A stretch of 64,000 nt of DNA from Azoarcus sp. Aa7 (GTDB taxonomy: Bacteria; Pseudomonadota; Gammaproteobacteria; Burkholderiales; Rhodocyclaceae): positions 186,001 to 250,000 of the forward strand of contig NZ_QVLR01000056.1 of the NCBI RefSeq assembly GCF_014822185.1, read 5' to 3'. A program made the translations under genes and the position numbers. A model generated the notes under the pieces. The model saw nothing but the letters and a program-made list of their open reading frames with translations, searched no databases and was not told where the DNA came from. Numbering within the stretch: position 1 is the first letter of the stretch; every line of letters begins with the position of its first letter. Shown here piece by piece: positions 1 through 9,007 of the stretch.

Positions 1-27
1 CAGTTCCGATACTGCCGAGGGCGAATC

Positions 28-420
28 ATGAGCGATGCACATGCGGTGGTGCTGTTCGGGCACGGCGCCCGCGATCCCGAATGGGCGCGGCCGATGCGGC
101 GCACGCGCGATCATCTGCGCGCGCAGGCGCCGGGGCTGCGCGTCGAACTGGCCTTCCTCGAATTCATGACGCCGCCGCTCGAAGAAGCGATTGCCGCGCT
201 GGCGCATGACGGTATACGGCACATCACCGTCGTGCCGATGTTCATCGCCCAGGGGGGGCACCTGAAAAGCGACGTCCCGAGACTCATCGGTGCCGCGCGC
301 GCGCTTCATGCCGGCTGCGAGATCACGCTGGCGCCGGCGGTCGGCGAGGCGGACGGCGTGATTGCGGCGATGGCGGACTACGCCCTGGGTTGCAGCGGGG
401 CGGCTTCACCCGCGGACTGA
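28..420 (+). CDS. cbiX: Short-form sirohydrochlorin chelatase-like protein (CbiX/SirB family)
   Basis: A protein of 130 residues matching the single-domain CbiX(S)/SirB chelatases, which insert Co2+ or Fe2+ into sirohydrochlorin in cobalamin or sirohaem synthesis in the cytoplasm. The two metal-binding histidines of the family are visible: H12 in an FGHGAR motif and H78 in a GGHLKSD motif. Length is normal for the short form, which works as a homodimer. The ATG at 28 follows a gagggc stretch. The next gene starts 72 bases downstream and is unrelated in function, so no operon partner is evident. Which metal it inserts cannot be read from the sequence. Confidence 0.85.
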   Translation: MSDAHAVVLFGHGARDPEWARPMRRTRDHLRAQAPGLRVELAFLEFMTPPLEEAIAALAHDGIRHITVVPMFIAQGGHLKSDVPRLIGAARALHAGCEITLAPAVGEADGVIAAMADYALGCSGAASPAD

Positions 421-469
421 GCGGCCCGGCAACGCATAGCGGTTGCCCTCATTCCAGTTGACTCGGCTT

Positions 470-491
470 AATATAAGAATAAACTTATATT
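470..491. promoter_or_regulatory. Perfect palindrome AATATAAG-N6-CTTATATT, ArsR/SmtB-like operator
   Basis: Perfect 8-bp inverted repeat (470-477 and 484-491) separated by 6 bases and ending one base before the ATG at 493. The shape resembles operators of ArsR/SmtB-family repressors. A TTGACT at 458-463 followed 16 bases later by TAAACT (480-485) would put the transcription start on or next to the ATG, so the mRNA may be leaderless. No ribosome binding site is visible before 493. The regulator is not encoded nearby. Identification of the binding family is inference. Confidence 0.5.
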
Positions 492-492
492 C

Positions 493-1545
493 ATGACGAG
501 ATATTCCATCATCCGGATCGTGTTGCCTGCGCTTGCGCTGGTCATTGCAAGCCTGTCGCAGGCGCAGGTGCCGACGCAGCGCATCGAGGCACGCGCGGTC
601 GGCCTGACCCATCCCGCCGAGGCCACGCTCGAAGCCGTGCGCCAGGCCACGCTCGCGGCCCAGGTGCCGGGGCGCATCGTCGAACTCAAGGTCGATGCCG
701 GCGATCGCGTCGCGAAGGGGCAGGTGCTGCTGCGCATCGACGCCGCCGAGGCGAGCCAGGCCGTCGCCGGCGCCGAAGCCGGCATCGCGCAGGCCCAGGC
801 CAACCAGATCAACGCGAAAGCGGCCTACGAGCGCACCAAGAGCCTCGTCGAGCGCAAGTTCGTCAGCCAGTCGGCGCTCGACCAGGCCAGGGCGTCTTTC
901 GATGCCGCCGAAGCCCAGCTGCGCGCGGCGCGCGCGGGGCGCGGGCAGGCGGCAACGGTGCAGGGCTACACGACGATCGTCGCGCCGCTCGCGGGGCTGG
1001 TCGCGGCGCGCCACGTCGAGCTGGGCGAGATGGCGCAGCCGGGCCGGCAACTCGTGACCGTGTACGACCCCGCGGCGATGCGTGCCGTGGTCGATGTGCC
1101 GCAGCAGCGCCTCGCCGGCCTCGCGCCCGGGCAGATCCGCGCGCGCGTCGAGCTGCCCGATTCGGGCCGTTGGCTCGATGCCGCGAGCGTCACGGTGCTG
1201 CCGGCCGCCGATCCGCGCACGCACACGGTGCGCGTGCGTGTCGACCTGCCGGCGAACGCCGAGGGGCTCGTGCCGGGGACCTTCGCGCGCGTGCATTTCG
1301 CGACCGGCGAGGGTTCGCGCATTGCCGTCCCGGTCGGTGCGATCCTGCGCCGCGGCGAAGTGACCGGTGTCTACGTCGTCGACGGCAAAGGTGGCTTCGC
1401 GCTGCGGCAGATCCGCGCGGGCGAGCCGCTGGCGGACGGCAGCGTCGAGGTGCTGGCGGGGCTCGTCGGGGGCGAGGAGGTCGCGCTCGATCCGGTGCAG
1501 GCCGGCATCGTCGCACGCACCGCCCGCAACGGCGCTGCGCGCTGA
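493..1545 (+). CDS. RND efflux periplasmic adaptor (membrane fusion protein)
   Basis: A protein of 350 residues with an N-terminal signal peptide (about residues 1-25, ending SLSQAQ), a split biotinyl-lipoyl domain around an alpha-helical hairpin (about residues 95-150, rich in Ala, Gln and Arg), and beta-barrel and membrane-proximal domains, in the HlyD/AcrA order. It links an inner-membrane RND pump to an outer-membrane channel. The pump gene starts 11 bases after its stop, so the two form an operon. No TolC-type channel gene is adjacent, so a channel encoded elsewhere must be used. The start directly abuts the palindrome at 470-491 and has no visible ribosome binding site. Substrate unknown. 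Confidence 0.9.
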   Translation: MTRYSIIRIVLPALALVIASLSQAQVPTQRIEARAVGLTHPAEATLEAVRQATLAAQVPGRIVELKVDAGDRVAKGQVLLRIDAAEASQAVAGAEAGIAQAQANQINAKAAYERTKSLVERKFVSQSALDQARASFDAAEAQLRAARAGRGQAATVQGYTTIVAPLAGLVAARHVELGEMAQPGRQLVTVYDPAAMRAVVDVPQQRLAGLAPGQIRARVELPDSGRWLDAASVTVLPAADPRTHTVRVRVDLPANAEGLVPGTFARVHFATGEGSRIAVPVGAILRRGEVTGVYVVDGKGGFALRQIRAGEPLADGSVEVLAGLVGGEEVALDPVQAGIVARTARNGAAR

Positions 1546-1555
1546 GGGGGCGGCG

Positions 1556-4500
1556 ATGAGCGCTCCGCTCGGCATCTCCGGCCGCATCGCCGGCGCCTTC
1601 CAGCGCAACGCGCTGACGCCGCTCCTGGCGCTGATCCTGCTGCTGATGGGCGTGTTCGCGACGCTCGTGACGCCGAAGGAGGAAGAGCCGCAGATCGACG
1701 TCACGATGGCGAACGTGCTGGTGCCCTTCCCGGGTGCCTCCGCGCGCGACGTCGAGGCGCTGGTCGCGCGCCCCGGCGAACAGGTGCTGTCGCGCATGGC
1801 GGGCGTCGAGCACGTGTATTCGGTGTCGCGCCCCGGCATGGCGGTGATCACGGTGCAGTTCGAGGTCGGCGTGCCGAACCAGGACGCGCTGGTGCGTCTC
1901 TACGACACGGTGCATTCGAACAAGGATTGGCTCAGCCCGCAACTCGGCGTCGGCGAGCCCATCGTCAAGCCCAAGGGCATCGACGACGTGCCGATCGTCA
2001 GCCTGACCTTCTGGACCGCGGACCCGGCACGCACCGGCTTCGACATGCAGCAGGTGTCGCGCGCGGTGGAGCTCGAGATCAAGCGCATCGAGGGCACGCG
2101 CGACGTCGCGACCATAGGCGGGCCGGGACACGTCGTGCGCGTGCTGATTGACACACAGCGCATGAACGCGCACGGCGTCACCGCGCAGGACGTACGCGCC
2201 GCGCTGCAGCTCGCGAACGCGTCGCAGCCCGCGGGCAGTCTCGTCGCCGGCAACCGCGAGGTGCTGGTGCAGACCGGCACCTATCTCGAATCGGCCGAGG
2301 ACGTGCGCAGCCTCGTCGTCGGCGCCGCCGGCGGCAAGCCGGTGTATATGCGCGACGTCGCCCGCATCGAGGACGGCCCGGACCAGCCGACGCAGTACGT
2401 GTGGTTCGGCGCCGGTGCGGCCGCGGACAAGGTCGGCATCGCCGAGCAGGGCGTGTTCCCGGCGGTCACGCTGTCGGTGTCGAAGAAACCGGGTGCGAAC
2501 GCGGCGGATGTTGCCGACGACGTGCTCGCGCGCGCCGAGGCGCTGCGCGGCGAACTGATCCCCGAGGGCGTGCAGTTCACCGTCACGCGCAACTACGGCC
2601 AGACCGCCAACGACAAGGCCAACACCCTGATCGGAAAGCTCGTGTTCGCGACCTCCGCGGTCGTGCTGCTGGTGTTCTTCGCGCTCGGCCGGCGCGAGGC
2701 GCTGATCGTCGGCGTCGCGGTGGGCCTCACGCTCGCGGCGACGCTGTTCGCGTCCTGGGCGTGGGGCTTCACGCTCAACCGGGTGAGTCTCTTCGCGCTG
2801 ATCTTCTCGATCGGCATCCTCGTCGACGATGCGATCGTGGTCGTCGAGAACATCCACCGCTGGCACACCTTGGAACCGGACACGCCGCTGTGGCAGCTGA
2901 TCCCGCGCGCGGTGGACGAGGTCGGCGGGCCGACGATCCTCGCCACCTTCACGGTGATCGCGGCATTGCTGCCGATGGCCTTCGTGACCGGCCTGATGGG
3001 CCCGTACATGAGCCCGATCCCGATCAACGCGTCGATGGGCATGTTCATCTCGCTCGCGGTGGCCTTCGTCGTGACGCCCTGGCTCGCCCAGCGCCTGCTC
3101 AAGTCCGTCGATGCGCATCACCACGAGGGCGAGGACAAGCTCACGGCGCGGCTCGACCGCGTCTTCCGCCGCACCATGACGCCGATGCTCGACCCCGTGC
3201 GCGGGGGCGGGGCGCGCCTGAAGCTGTGGCTGATCGTCGTCGCGCTGATCGTCGTGTCGGTCGCGCTGCCGGTGTTCCAGCTCGTCGCGCTGAAGATGTT
3301 GCCGCTCGACAACAAGAGCGAGTTCCAGGTCGTGCTCGACATGCCGGTCGATACCCCGGTCGAGGAAACCGCGCGCGTGCTGCGCGAGATCGGCGAATAC
3401 CTCGGCACGGTCGAGGAGGTGAGCGACTGGCAGGCCTATGCGGGCACCGCGAGCCCGATCAACTTCAACGGCCTGGTGCGCCAGTACTACCTGAGGAGCG
3501 GTCCGGAGGTCGGCGACATCCAGGTGAACCTCGTCGACAAGGCGCATCGCGATCGCAAGAGCCACGACATCGCGCGCGGCGTGCGCACCGAAGTCACGCG
3601 CATCGCCCGCGCGGCGGGCGGCAACGCGAAGACCGTCGAAGTGCCGCCCGGCCCGCCGGTGCTGTCGCCCATCGTCGCCGAGGTGTACGGGCCTGACTAC
3701 GCCGGGCAGACAGCCGTCGCGCGCAAGCTGCGGGGGGTGTTCGAGGGCACGACCGACATCGTGGACGTGGACGACACCGTCGATGAGGCCGCACCCAAGC
3801 TCGTGCTGCGCGTCGATCAGCCCAAGGCCGCGCGCATGGGCGTCGCGCAGGCCGACATCGTCGAGGTCGTGCGCCTGGGGCTGTCGGGCGAGGACGTCAC
3901 GCCGATCCACGGCGGCGACAACAAGTACGAGATCCCGGTGCGCATCCAGCTGCCGTCGGAGCGCCAGTCCAGCGTCGATGCGCTGCTCGCGCTGAAGGTG
4001 CGCGCGCGCGACGGCGCGCTGGTGTCGGTGTCGGAGCTCGTCACGGTGCAGGAGACGACGCGCGAGCAGGTGATCTACCGCAAGGATCTGTTGCCCGTCG
4101 TGTATGTGACCGGCGACATGAGCGGCAAGCTCGATTCGCCGCTCTACGGCATGTTCGACATCCGCTCGCAGATCCGCGAGATGCCTCTCGCAGGCGCGCC
4201 CGGCCTCGCCGGGACGCTGGGCGAATGGTTCATCCGCCAGCCCGCCGAGGCCTACGCGGGCTACAGCGTGAAGTGGGACGGCGAGTGGCAGGTCACCTAC
4301 GAGACCTTCCGCGACATGGGCGCGGCCTACGCGGTCGGCCTGATCCTGATCTACCTGCTGGTGGTCGCGCAGTTCCGCAGCTACCTCGTGCCGCTCATCA
4401 TCATGGCGCCGATCCCGCTCACGATCATCGGCGTCATGCCCGGCCACGCGCTGCTCGGTGCGCATTTCACCGCGACCTCGATGATCGGCATGATCGCGCT

Positions 4501-4810
4501 CGCCGGCATCATCGTGCGCAACTCGATCCTGCTCGTCGATTTCGTCAATCAGCAGGTGCGCGCGGGCGTCGATCTCGGCGAGGCGGTGATCCGCGCCGCC
4601 GCCGTGCGCGCCAAGCCGATCGGCCTGACCGCGCTCGCGGCCATGATCGGCGCGCTCTTCATCCTCGACGACCCCATCTTCAACGGGCTGGCGATCAGCC
4701 TGATCTTCGGCATCTTCGTGTCCACCGTGCTGACGCTGGTGGTCATCCCGGTGCTGTATTTCGCCGCGATGCGTAAACGTGTCGCGCAACTGCAAGGAGA
4801 AACCCCATGA
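1556..4810 (+). CDS. RND family efflux pump, inner-membrane permease
   Basis: A protein of 1084 residues with the duplicated RND architecture: a TM helix near the N terminus, a large periplasmic porter loop, a helix bundle, a second porter loop and a final bundle. The proton-relay pair in TM4 is present as Asp424-Asp425 in the GILVDDAIVVVENIH motif. It uses the proton gradient to export a substrate through the partner adaptor. The longer reading frame extends upstream to 1367 but overlaps the adaptor gene; the ATG at 1556, after a GAGGGGGCGG stretch and just past the adaptor stop, is the sensible start. It lacks the methionine ladder typical of CusA, so it is not an obvious Cu/Ag pump. Substrate unknown. 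Confidence 0.92.
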   Translation: MSAPLGISGRIAGAFQRNALTPLLALILLLMGVFATLVTPKEEEPQIDVTMANVLVPFPGASARDVEALVARPGEQVLSRMAGVEHVYSVSRPGMAVITVQFEVGVPNQDALVRLYDTVHSNKDWLSPQLGVGEPIVKPKGIDDVPIVSLTFWTADPARTGFDMQQVSRAVELEIKRIEGTRDVATIGGPGHVVRVLIDTQRMNAHGVTAQDVRAALQLANASQPAGSLVAGNREVLVQTGTYLESAEDVRSLVVGAAGGKPVYMRDVARIEDGPDQPTQYVWFGAGAAADKVGIAEQGVFPAVTLSVSKKPGANAADVADDVLARAEALRGELIPEGVQFTVTRNYGQTANDKANTLIGKLVFATSAVVLLVFFALGRREALIVGVAVGLTLAATLFASWAWGFTLNRVSLFALIFSIGILVDDAIVVVENIHRWHTLEPDTPLWQLIPRAVDEVGGPTILATFTVIAALLPMAFVTGLMGPYMSPIPINASMGMFISLAVAFVVTPWLAQRLLKSVDAHHHEGEDKLTARLDRVFRRTMTPMLDPVRGGGARLKLWLIVVALIVVSVALPVFQLVALKMLPLDNKSEFQVVLDMPVDTPVEETARVLREIGEYLGTVEEVSDWQAYAGTASPINFNGLVRQYYLRSGPEVGDIQVNLVDKAHRDRKSHDIARGVRTEVTRIARAAGGNAKTVEVPPGPPVLSPIVAEVYGPDYAGQTAVARKLRGVFEGTTDIVDVDDTVDEAAPKLVLRVDQPKAARMGVAQADIVEVVRLGLSGEDVTPIHGGDNKYEIPVRIQLPSERQSSVDALLALKVRARDGALVSVSELVTVQETTREQVIYRKDLLPVVYVTGDMSGKLDSPLYGMFDIRSQIREMPLAGAPGLAGTLGEWFIRQPAEAYAGYSVKWDGEWQVTYETFRDMGAAYAVGLILIYLLVVAQFRSYLVPLIIMAPIPLTIIGVMPGHALLGAHFTATSMIGMIALAGIIVRNSILLVDFVNQQVRAGVDLGEAVIRAAAVRAKPIGLTALAAMIGALFILDDPIFNGLAISLIFGIFVSTVLTLVVIPVLYFAAMRKRVAQLQGETP

Positions 4811-5031
4811 CGCTGACCGTCAACCAGTTCGTCCGCATCTTCGCCGGCGCCTTCGTGCTGATCTCGCTCGCGCTGGGCGTCGAAGGCTCGCCGCTGTTCG
4901 TGAGCAAGAACTTCCTGTGGTTCACCGCCTTCGTCGGCGCGAACCTGTTCCAGAGCGGCTTCACGCGCTTCTGCCCGCTGGAGATCTTCCTGCGCAAGGC
5001 CGGCGTGCCGGACAGCGCCGGCTGCCGCTGA
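4807..5031 (+). CDS. DUF2892 (YgaP-like) small membrane protein
   Basis: A protein of 74 residues with two hydrophobic segments (about 11-28 and 35-52) and a Cys-Pro motif (SGFTRFCPL), the signature of DUF2892, the membrane domain found alone or fused to rhodanese in YgaP. The ATG overlaps the RND pump stop by 4 bases (ATGA), so it is translationally coupled as the third gene of the efflux operon. DUF2892 proteins often occur with sulfur-handling genes under ArsR-type control, consistent with the palindrome before the operon. Its job in the efflux operon is not known. Confidence 0.85.
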   Translation: MTLTVNQFVRIFAGAFVLISLALGVEGSPLFVSKNFLWFTAFVGANLFQSGFTRFCPLEIFLRKAGVPDSAGCR

Positions 5032-5128
5032 TCCTGCGCACGCCGGGAGGGGCCGCGAAAGGATTCGGCGCAGGTGACGGCGGAGGGCTACAATCGGCCT
5101 GTCATCGACCCTGCAGCCCGCCCGGCCC

Positions 5129-5446
5129 ATGAACGATCGCGCATCCCACATCGAACGGCGGCTCGACCGCCGCATCCCGCTCGGCTGCCCCGCCGTCATC
5201 CGGCTGAAAACCGGTGAAACGGTGCGGGCCGAATGTGTCGAGATCAGTGTCGGCGGGATGACCCTGCGGGCGCCCTACGTGCCCGGCGTTGCCGAAGTGC
5301 TCGAAGTGATGGTCTCGGTCCCCGGCAGCAACGGCTCGATCCCGTCGCGCCCGCCGCTCGTGACCCGGCTCGAAGTGAAGCGCTGCCACGCACTGGGGCA
5401 GGGCCTGTACGAGATCGGCGGCACGACCGTGCGCGTCGTTGGTTGA
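5129..5446 (+). CDS. PilZ domain protein (cyclic-di-GMP binding)
   Basis: A 105-residue single PilZ domain. The c-di-GMP motifs are recognisable: an arginine-rich stretch near residues 9-14 (ERRLDRR) and EISVGGM near residue 40, close to the D/N-x-S-x-x-G consensus with Glu in first position. Such stand-alone proteins act as c-di-GMP receptors controlling motility, pili or exopolysaccharide. It is not in an operon; the next gene is convergent. A TACAAT hexamer at 5089-5094 could be its -10 element. The substitution in the second motif makes ligand binding likely but not certain. Confidence 0.85.
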   Translation: MNDRASHIERRLDRRIPLGCPAVIRLKTGETVRAECVEISVGGMTLRAPYVPGVAEVLEVMVSVPGSNGSIPSRPPLVTRLEVKRCHALGQGLYEIGGTTVRVVG

Positions 5447-5464
5447 CGCGCACCGCGCAGGATT

Positions 5465-5971
5465 TCAGCCGCGGACCTTTCCGCGCACGATCAGCGTGAT
5501 CGCCCCGATCGCGATCAGCGTCAGCGTCACCAGCGACCAGTTCGCGATCGAAAGTCCCAGGAAGCTCCAGTCGATCTTGGTGCAATCCCCCGCGCCCTGG
5601 AAGATCATCGGCAGCGCATCCGCCAGCGGGAAACTGCCGAGCATGAATTCCAGATCCGGCCCGCACTCGGCCACTTCCGGCGGATAGATCTGGATCCAGG
5701 TCTGGCGCGCGGCGACGCCCCCTCCCGCGAGGGCTGCGACGAGGATCAGGCCCGAATAAACACGCGTGCCCGCAGTGCCCGGATTGTGCAGCCCCGCGAC
5801 GAGCGCGAACAGCGCGACGGCGATGAAGGCATAGCGCTGCATGATGCACATCGGGCAGGGCTCGAGGCCCACGACATGCTGCAGATAGAGGCCGAACCCG
5901 AGCAGGCCGACGCAGGCCGCGAACAGGCCGAGGAAGAGGATCCGGGGAGACAGGGTCGATGAATTCATCAT
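5465..5971 (-). CDS. dsbB: Disulfide bond formation protein B
   Basis: A 168-residue inner-membrane protein with four predicted helices. It reoxidises periplasmic DsbA and passes the electrons to quinone. Both essential cysteine pairs are present: C39-C42 in EPCPMC in the first periplasmic loop, and C103 and C130 in the second loop. The Arg of MQRYAF after the first pair matches the quinone-site arginine. A Met-Met start at 5971 is used; starting at the second Met would shorten it by one residue. It is convergent with the PilZ gene (18-base gap), and no DsbA gene is in the window. Confidence 0.93.
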   Translation of the reverse strand: MMNSSTLSPRILFLGLFAACVGLLGFGLYLQHVVGLEPCPMCIMQRYAFIAVALFALVAGLHNPGTAGTRVYSGLILVAALAGGGVAARQTWIQIYPPEVAECGPDLEFMLGSFPLADALPMIFQGAGDCTKIDWSFLGLSIANWSLVTLTLIAIGAITLIVRGKVRG

Positions 5972-6204
5972 GGGCGTGAGCGGGTGAACGAGGCGCGATT
6001 GTAGGTCAGTCCGGCGGATTCGTCCCCTGCCGAGCGGAAAAGTTCAGTTGCGCGGCTGGCCCCCGGGGTTGCGGGTGCGACGATCCGGCAGTCGATGAGG
6101 GCGGTGCAAATCCTGCAACAGTGAAGTGCAGGTATTCGGGTTTTTCGGCAACAATGCTTCCCCTAAAGTGACCCCATCGACAAACCACTTCGATGGAGCA
6201 ACGA
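5972..6204. other. Divergent intergenic region between dsbB and azoreductase
   Basis: This 233-base stretch separates two divergent genes and should hold both promoters. It contains no ORF that looks real. A CCCCGGGG-like run near 6061 and the moderately AT-rich segment around 6110-6160 were the only notable features; no clear operator was found. Confidence 0.4.
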
Positions 6205-6804
6205 ATGAACATCCTGCAAGTCAATTCCAGCGCCCGTAGCGAAGGTTCCGCTTCCACCCGTCTCGCCAACAGCATCGTCGTGCGTCTGCGCGCCGAGAAT
6301 CCCGGCGCCAGCCTGGTCGTCCGCGACCTCGCCCGCAACCCGCATCCGGTCCTCGACGAGGCGGCTCTCGGCGCGCTCTTCACCCCTGCCGAGCAGCGTA
6401 CCCCGGCGCAGGCCGAGCGCGTCGCCCTCGACGACGCGCTGATCGCCGAGATCCAGGCTGCCGACGCCGTCGTGCTGGGCGTGCCGATGTACAACCTCGG
6501 CGTGCCGGCGCAGCTGAAGAACTGGATCGACGCCATCGCCCGTGCCAAGGTGACCTTCCAATACACCGCGAACGGTGCGGAAGGCCTGCTGAAGGGCAAG
6601 AAGGTGTATGTCGCGCTGACCCGCGGCGGCAAGTATCGCGGTACGGACTGGGATTCGCAGGTGCCCTACCTGAAGATCGTGCTCGGCTTCCTCGGCATGA
6701 CTGACGTCACCTTCGTCTACGCGGAAGGCCTCGCGATGGGGCCGGAGGCGGAACAACAGGCCTTCGCCGAAGCCCAACGCGAGATCGAGGCGGCTTTCGC
6801 GTAA
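6205..6804 (+). CDS. azoR: FMN-dependent NADH-azoreductase (AzoR/AcpD family)
   Basis: A flavodoxin-like quinone/azo reductase of 199 residues. It reduces quinones or azo compounds with NADH using bound FMN, in the cytoplasm. The N-terminal phosphate-binding loop ([12 protein letters not shown]) and the [15 protein letters not shown] segment, a hallmark of AzoR that contacts the flavin, are both clear. The ATG at 6205 is preferred over the in-frame ATG at 6193 because GGAG (6195-6198) sits at a good distance in front of it. It is monocistronic: a pirin gene follows 98 bases later with its own ribosome binding site. Confidence 0.9.
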   Translation: MNILQVNSSARSEGSASTRLANSIVVRLRAENPGASLVVRDLARNPHPVLDEAALGALFTPAEQRTPAQAERVALDDALIAEIQAADAVVLGVPMYNLGVPAQLKNWIDAIARAKVTFQYTANGAEGLLKGKKVYVALTRGGKYRGTDWDSQVPYLKIVLGFLGMTDVTFVYAEGLAMGPEAEQQAFAEAQREIEAAFA

Positions 6805-6902
6805 GCGACTCGCAGCCTTGCCTACCCGGACGCCGGACGCATAGATCCGGCGCCGGAAAATATACAGAGAGCACCCCCGACCCCGACACGGAGGACATGA
6901 CC

Positions 6903-7796
6903 ATGTCTGACACGCAACAGCAACGCAGCAGCGAAGACGTCACCCGCTCACGCGGCGTCGAGCGCCTCGTGGCCGGGCAGGCCACTTCCGACGGGGCGGG
7001 CGTCAAGCTCACCCGCGTGCTCACCCAGCCGCTGCAGCGTCGCCTCGACCCCTTCCTGATGCTCGACGCCTTCGGCAGCAACGATCCGGGCGATTACATC
7101 GCGGGCTTCCCGGACCATCCGCACCGCGGCTTCGAGACCGTCACCTACATGATCGCCGGCCGCATGCGCCACCGCGACAGCGCGGGCCACGAGGGCCTGC
7201 TCGAGAACGGCGGCGTGCAGTGGATGACGGCCGGCAGCGGTGTGATCCATTCCGAGCTTCCCGAACAGGAAGAGGGCGTGATGGAAGGCTTCCAGCTGTG
7301 GCTGAACCTGCCGGGACGCGACAAGATGTGCGCGCCGTGGTACCGGGACTTCACCGCGGGCGAGCTGCCGTCCTTCACCACCGCGGCCGGCGCCGAGGTG
7401 ACCGTGATCGCCGGCGAGAGTCACGGCGTCGCCGGCGCGGTGACGCGCGAGACGACCGCGCCGCTCTACCTCGACCTCCATCTTTCGGCGGGCGCCCGCT
7501 TCGCGCAGTCCCTGCCGGCGGAACACAACGCTTTCATCTACGTGTATCGCGGCGACGTCACGGTTGCCGACACGCAGGTGGCGGTGCAGCGCATGGCCAT
7601 CCTGGCGAACGATGCGGCGGCGGATGGCGTCGTGATCGAAGCGGGCGACGTTCCGGCGCGCGTGCTGCTGATCGCCGGTCGCCCGCTGGGTGAACCGATC
7701 GCGCAGTACGGCCCCTTCGTGATGAACACGCAGGCCGAGATCCACCAGGCGCTGGCGGATTACCGCGACGGACGGTTCGCGCCGATCCCGGGCTGA
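6903..7796 (+). CDS. Pirin family protein
   Basis: A bicupin of 297 residues of the pirin family, which includes Fe-dependent quercetinases and redox-sensing cofactors. The N-terminal cupin carries the metal set: H72 and H74 in DHPHRGFET, and H116 with E118 in GVIHSE. The C-terminal cupin is degenerate, as is normal. Two in-frame starts exist (6897 and 6903). The GGAGG at 6890-6894 is only 2 bases from the first but 8 from the second, so 6903 is chosen. It follows the azoreductase, a common pairing of quinone-handling functions; the actual substrate is unknown. Confidence 0.88.
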   Translation: MSDTQQQRSSEDVTRSRGVERLVAGQATSDGAGVKLTRVLTQPLQRRLDPFLMLDAFGSNDPGDYIAGFPDHPHRGFETVTYMIAGRMRHRDSAGHEGLLENGGVQWMTAGSGVIHSELPEQEEGVMEGFQLWLNLPGRDKMCAPWYRDFTAGELPSFTTAAGAEVTVIAGESHGVAGAVTRETTAPLYLDLHLSAGARFAQSLPAEHNAFIYVYRGDVTVADTQVAVQRMAILANDAAADGVVIEAGDVPARVLLIAGRPLGEPIAQYGPFVMNTQAEIHQALADYRDGRFAPIPG

Positions 7797-8037
7797 CGTC
7801 GATTCGCATGCTTCGTTCCTGCGCCCGGCAGGAGAGGCTTTAGCCGCGGCGGGAGTTTCCCCTCCCTGAGCTTCCGTCGCGGTTGAGGTCTCTCCTGCCG
7901 GGCGCACTCAGCTTTCGTAGGGCGGGAGTAGCCGAAGGCGTATCCCGCCACGCGGCGGTCGGGCGGATTCCTGCGCTTGGATCAGCGGGATGCGCTGCGC
8001 TCCTCCCGCCCTACGATTCCCTCGCCTCCCGACGTGT
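7797..8037. repeat. Intergenic stretch with two dispersed inverted repeats
   Basis: Between the convergent pirin and ybiB genes. First, GCGCCCGGCAGGAGAG at 7821-7836 pairs with its complement at about 7890-7905. Second, a 100-base element at 7916-8015 opens with CGTAGGGCGGGAG and closes with its near complement CTCCCGCCCTACG. The second element has relatives at 10941-11028, 11066-11164 and 40535-40655, so it is a dispersed REP/BIME-like repeat. No gene is seen here. Confidence 0.7.
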
Positions 8038-8958
8038 TCAGCCTTCGGTCGCGAGCCGCACGAGCAGCGCGGCCTGGTCGAGCACCGGCTGCGGCACCGG
8101 GAACCTGCCGGCCAGCATTGCCCGGATCAGCGCGGCATTCTCTTCCACCGCCGGCGCATCCGGCAGCCCTTCCAGCGGCGGAGCGCCGCCTTCCTCCGCG
8201 GGCCAGCCGAGCTCCGCGACCCCATCACGGAACACCTGCATCGCCGGCCGCCGGCGCGGGTTCGCGTAGGCTTCACCTTCCGTGCCGCGCATCAGCAGCG
8301 CCCGTCCGCCGTCCGCGACGAGGAACTCGTGCATGCGCTCGAGATACTCCGGGTGCGTGACCGCGACCACCCGCACGCTGCGGCCGATGCACGGGTCGAC
8401 GAGCTTCGCCAGCGTGTGGCCGCTGCCACGCACCCCAAGGCGCAGGCGCAGCGCGAGCAGGCGATCGAGCCCCGGCAGCAGTTCGTCGAGGCGCAGGCAG
8501 GCGATGCGCTTTTCGGCGAGATCGCGGTGCGCCTCGCCGGTGCCGAGCGCCGGGTGGATCCCTAGTGCCGCGAGCAGTTCGAACGGACTCACGCGCGACT
8601 CGAAATCGTGCCGCCCCTGGATCAGCACCGGTACCCCTTCGCGCGCGAGCAGCAGCGCGACGAGCGGCATCAGGTTGGCCTGGCGGCGCGCGCCGTTGTA
8701 GGTCGGCAGGACTACGCAGCGCGGGCCCGGCGGCACCGTGAGCTGCGGGCAGCGGGCATCGATCGCGCGCTTGAAGCCCAGCAGCTCGTCACGCGACTCG
8801 CCCTTGATGCGCAGCGATACGACGATCGCGCCGAGTTCCAGGTCCGGCACCTTGCCGTCCAGCATGTCGCCGAACAGCTGCTCCGCCTGCGCGGCGTCGA
8901 GGTCGCGCGCGCCCTTGGCGCCACGGCCGATTTCCTTGATGATGGGGGCGTAGGTCAT
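8038..8958 (-). CDS. ybiB: YbiB-like protein (TrpD2 / glycosyltransferase family 3 fold)
   Basis: A 306-residue protein with the nucleoside phosphorylase/phosphoribosyltransferase fold of anthranilate phosphoribosyltransferase, matching the TrpD2/YbiB group. In Escherichia coli YbiB is a nucleic-acid-binding protein rather than a tryptophan enzyme. The N-terminal helical domain (IIKEIGRGAKGARDL, then GDMLDGKVPDLELGAI) and the ALLLAREGVPVLIQG core strand are visible, while the PRPP-binding glycine loop of true TrpD is altered. The frame extends further upstream, but ATG 8958 gives the family length. It is divergent from the dehydrogenase genes. Confidence 0.85.
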   Translation of the reverse strand: MTYAPIIKEIGRGAKGARDLDAAQAEQLFGDMLDGKVPDLELGAIVVSLRIKGESRDELLGFKRAIDARCPQLTVPPGPRCVVLPTYNGARRQANLMPLVALLLAREGVPVLIQGRHDFESRVSPFELLAALGIHPALGTGEAHRDLAEKRIACLRLDELLPGLDRLLALRLRLGVRGSGHTLAKLVDPCIGRSVRVVAVTHPEYLERMHEFLVADGGRALLMRGTEGEAYANPRRRPAMQVFRDGVAELGWPAEEGGAPPLEGLPDAPAVEENAALIRAMLAGRFPVPQPVLDQAALLVRLATEG

Positions 8959-9007
8959 GGCGAAGATTATGCGTCGCCATGCGCGTTCCAGCCACAGGAG
9001 AATCGAA

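Noticed and set aside
1190-4795. Very long minus-strand open frame (about 1200 codons) opposite the RND pump
   Set aside because: Rich in Arg, His, Asp and Gln with no domain, no hydrophobic segments and no ribosome binding site; a typical shadow of a high-GC gene on the other strand.
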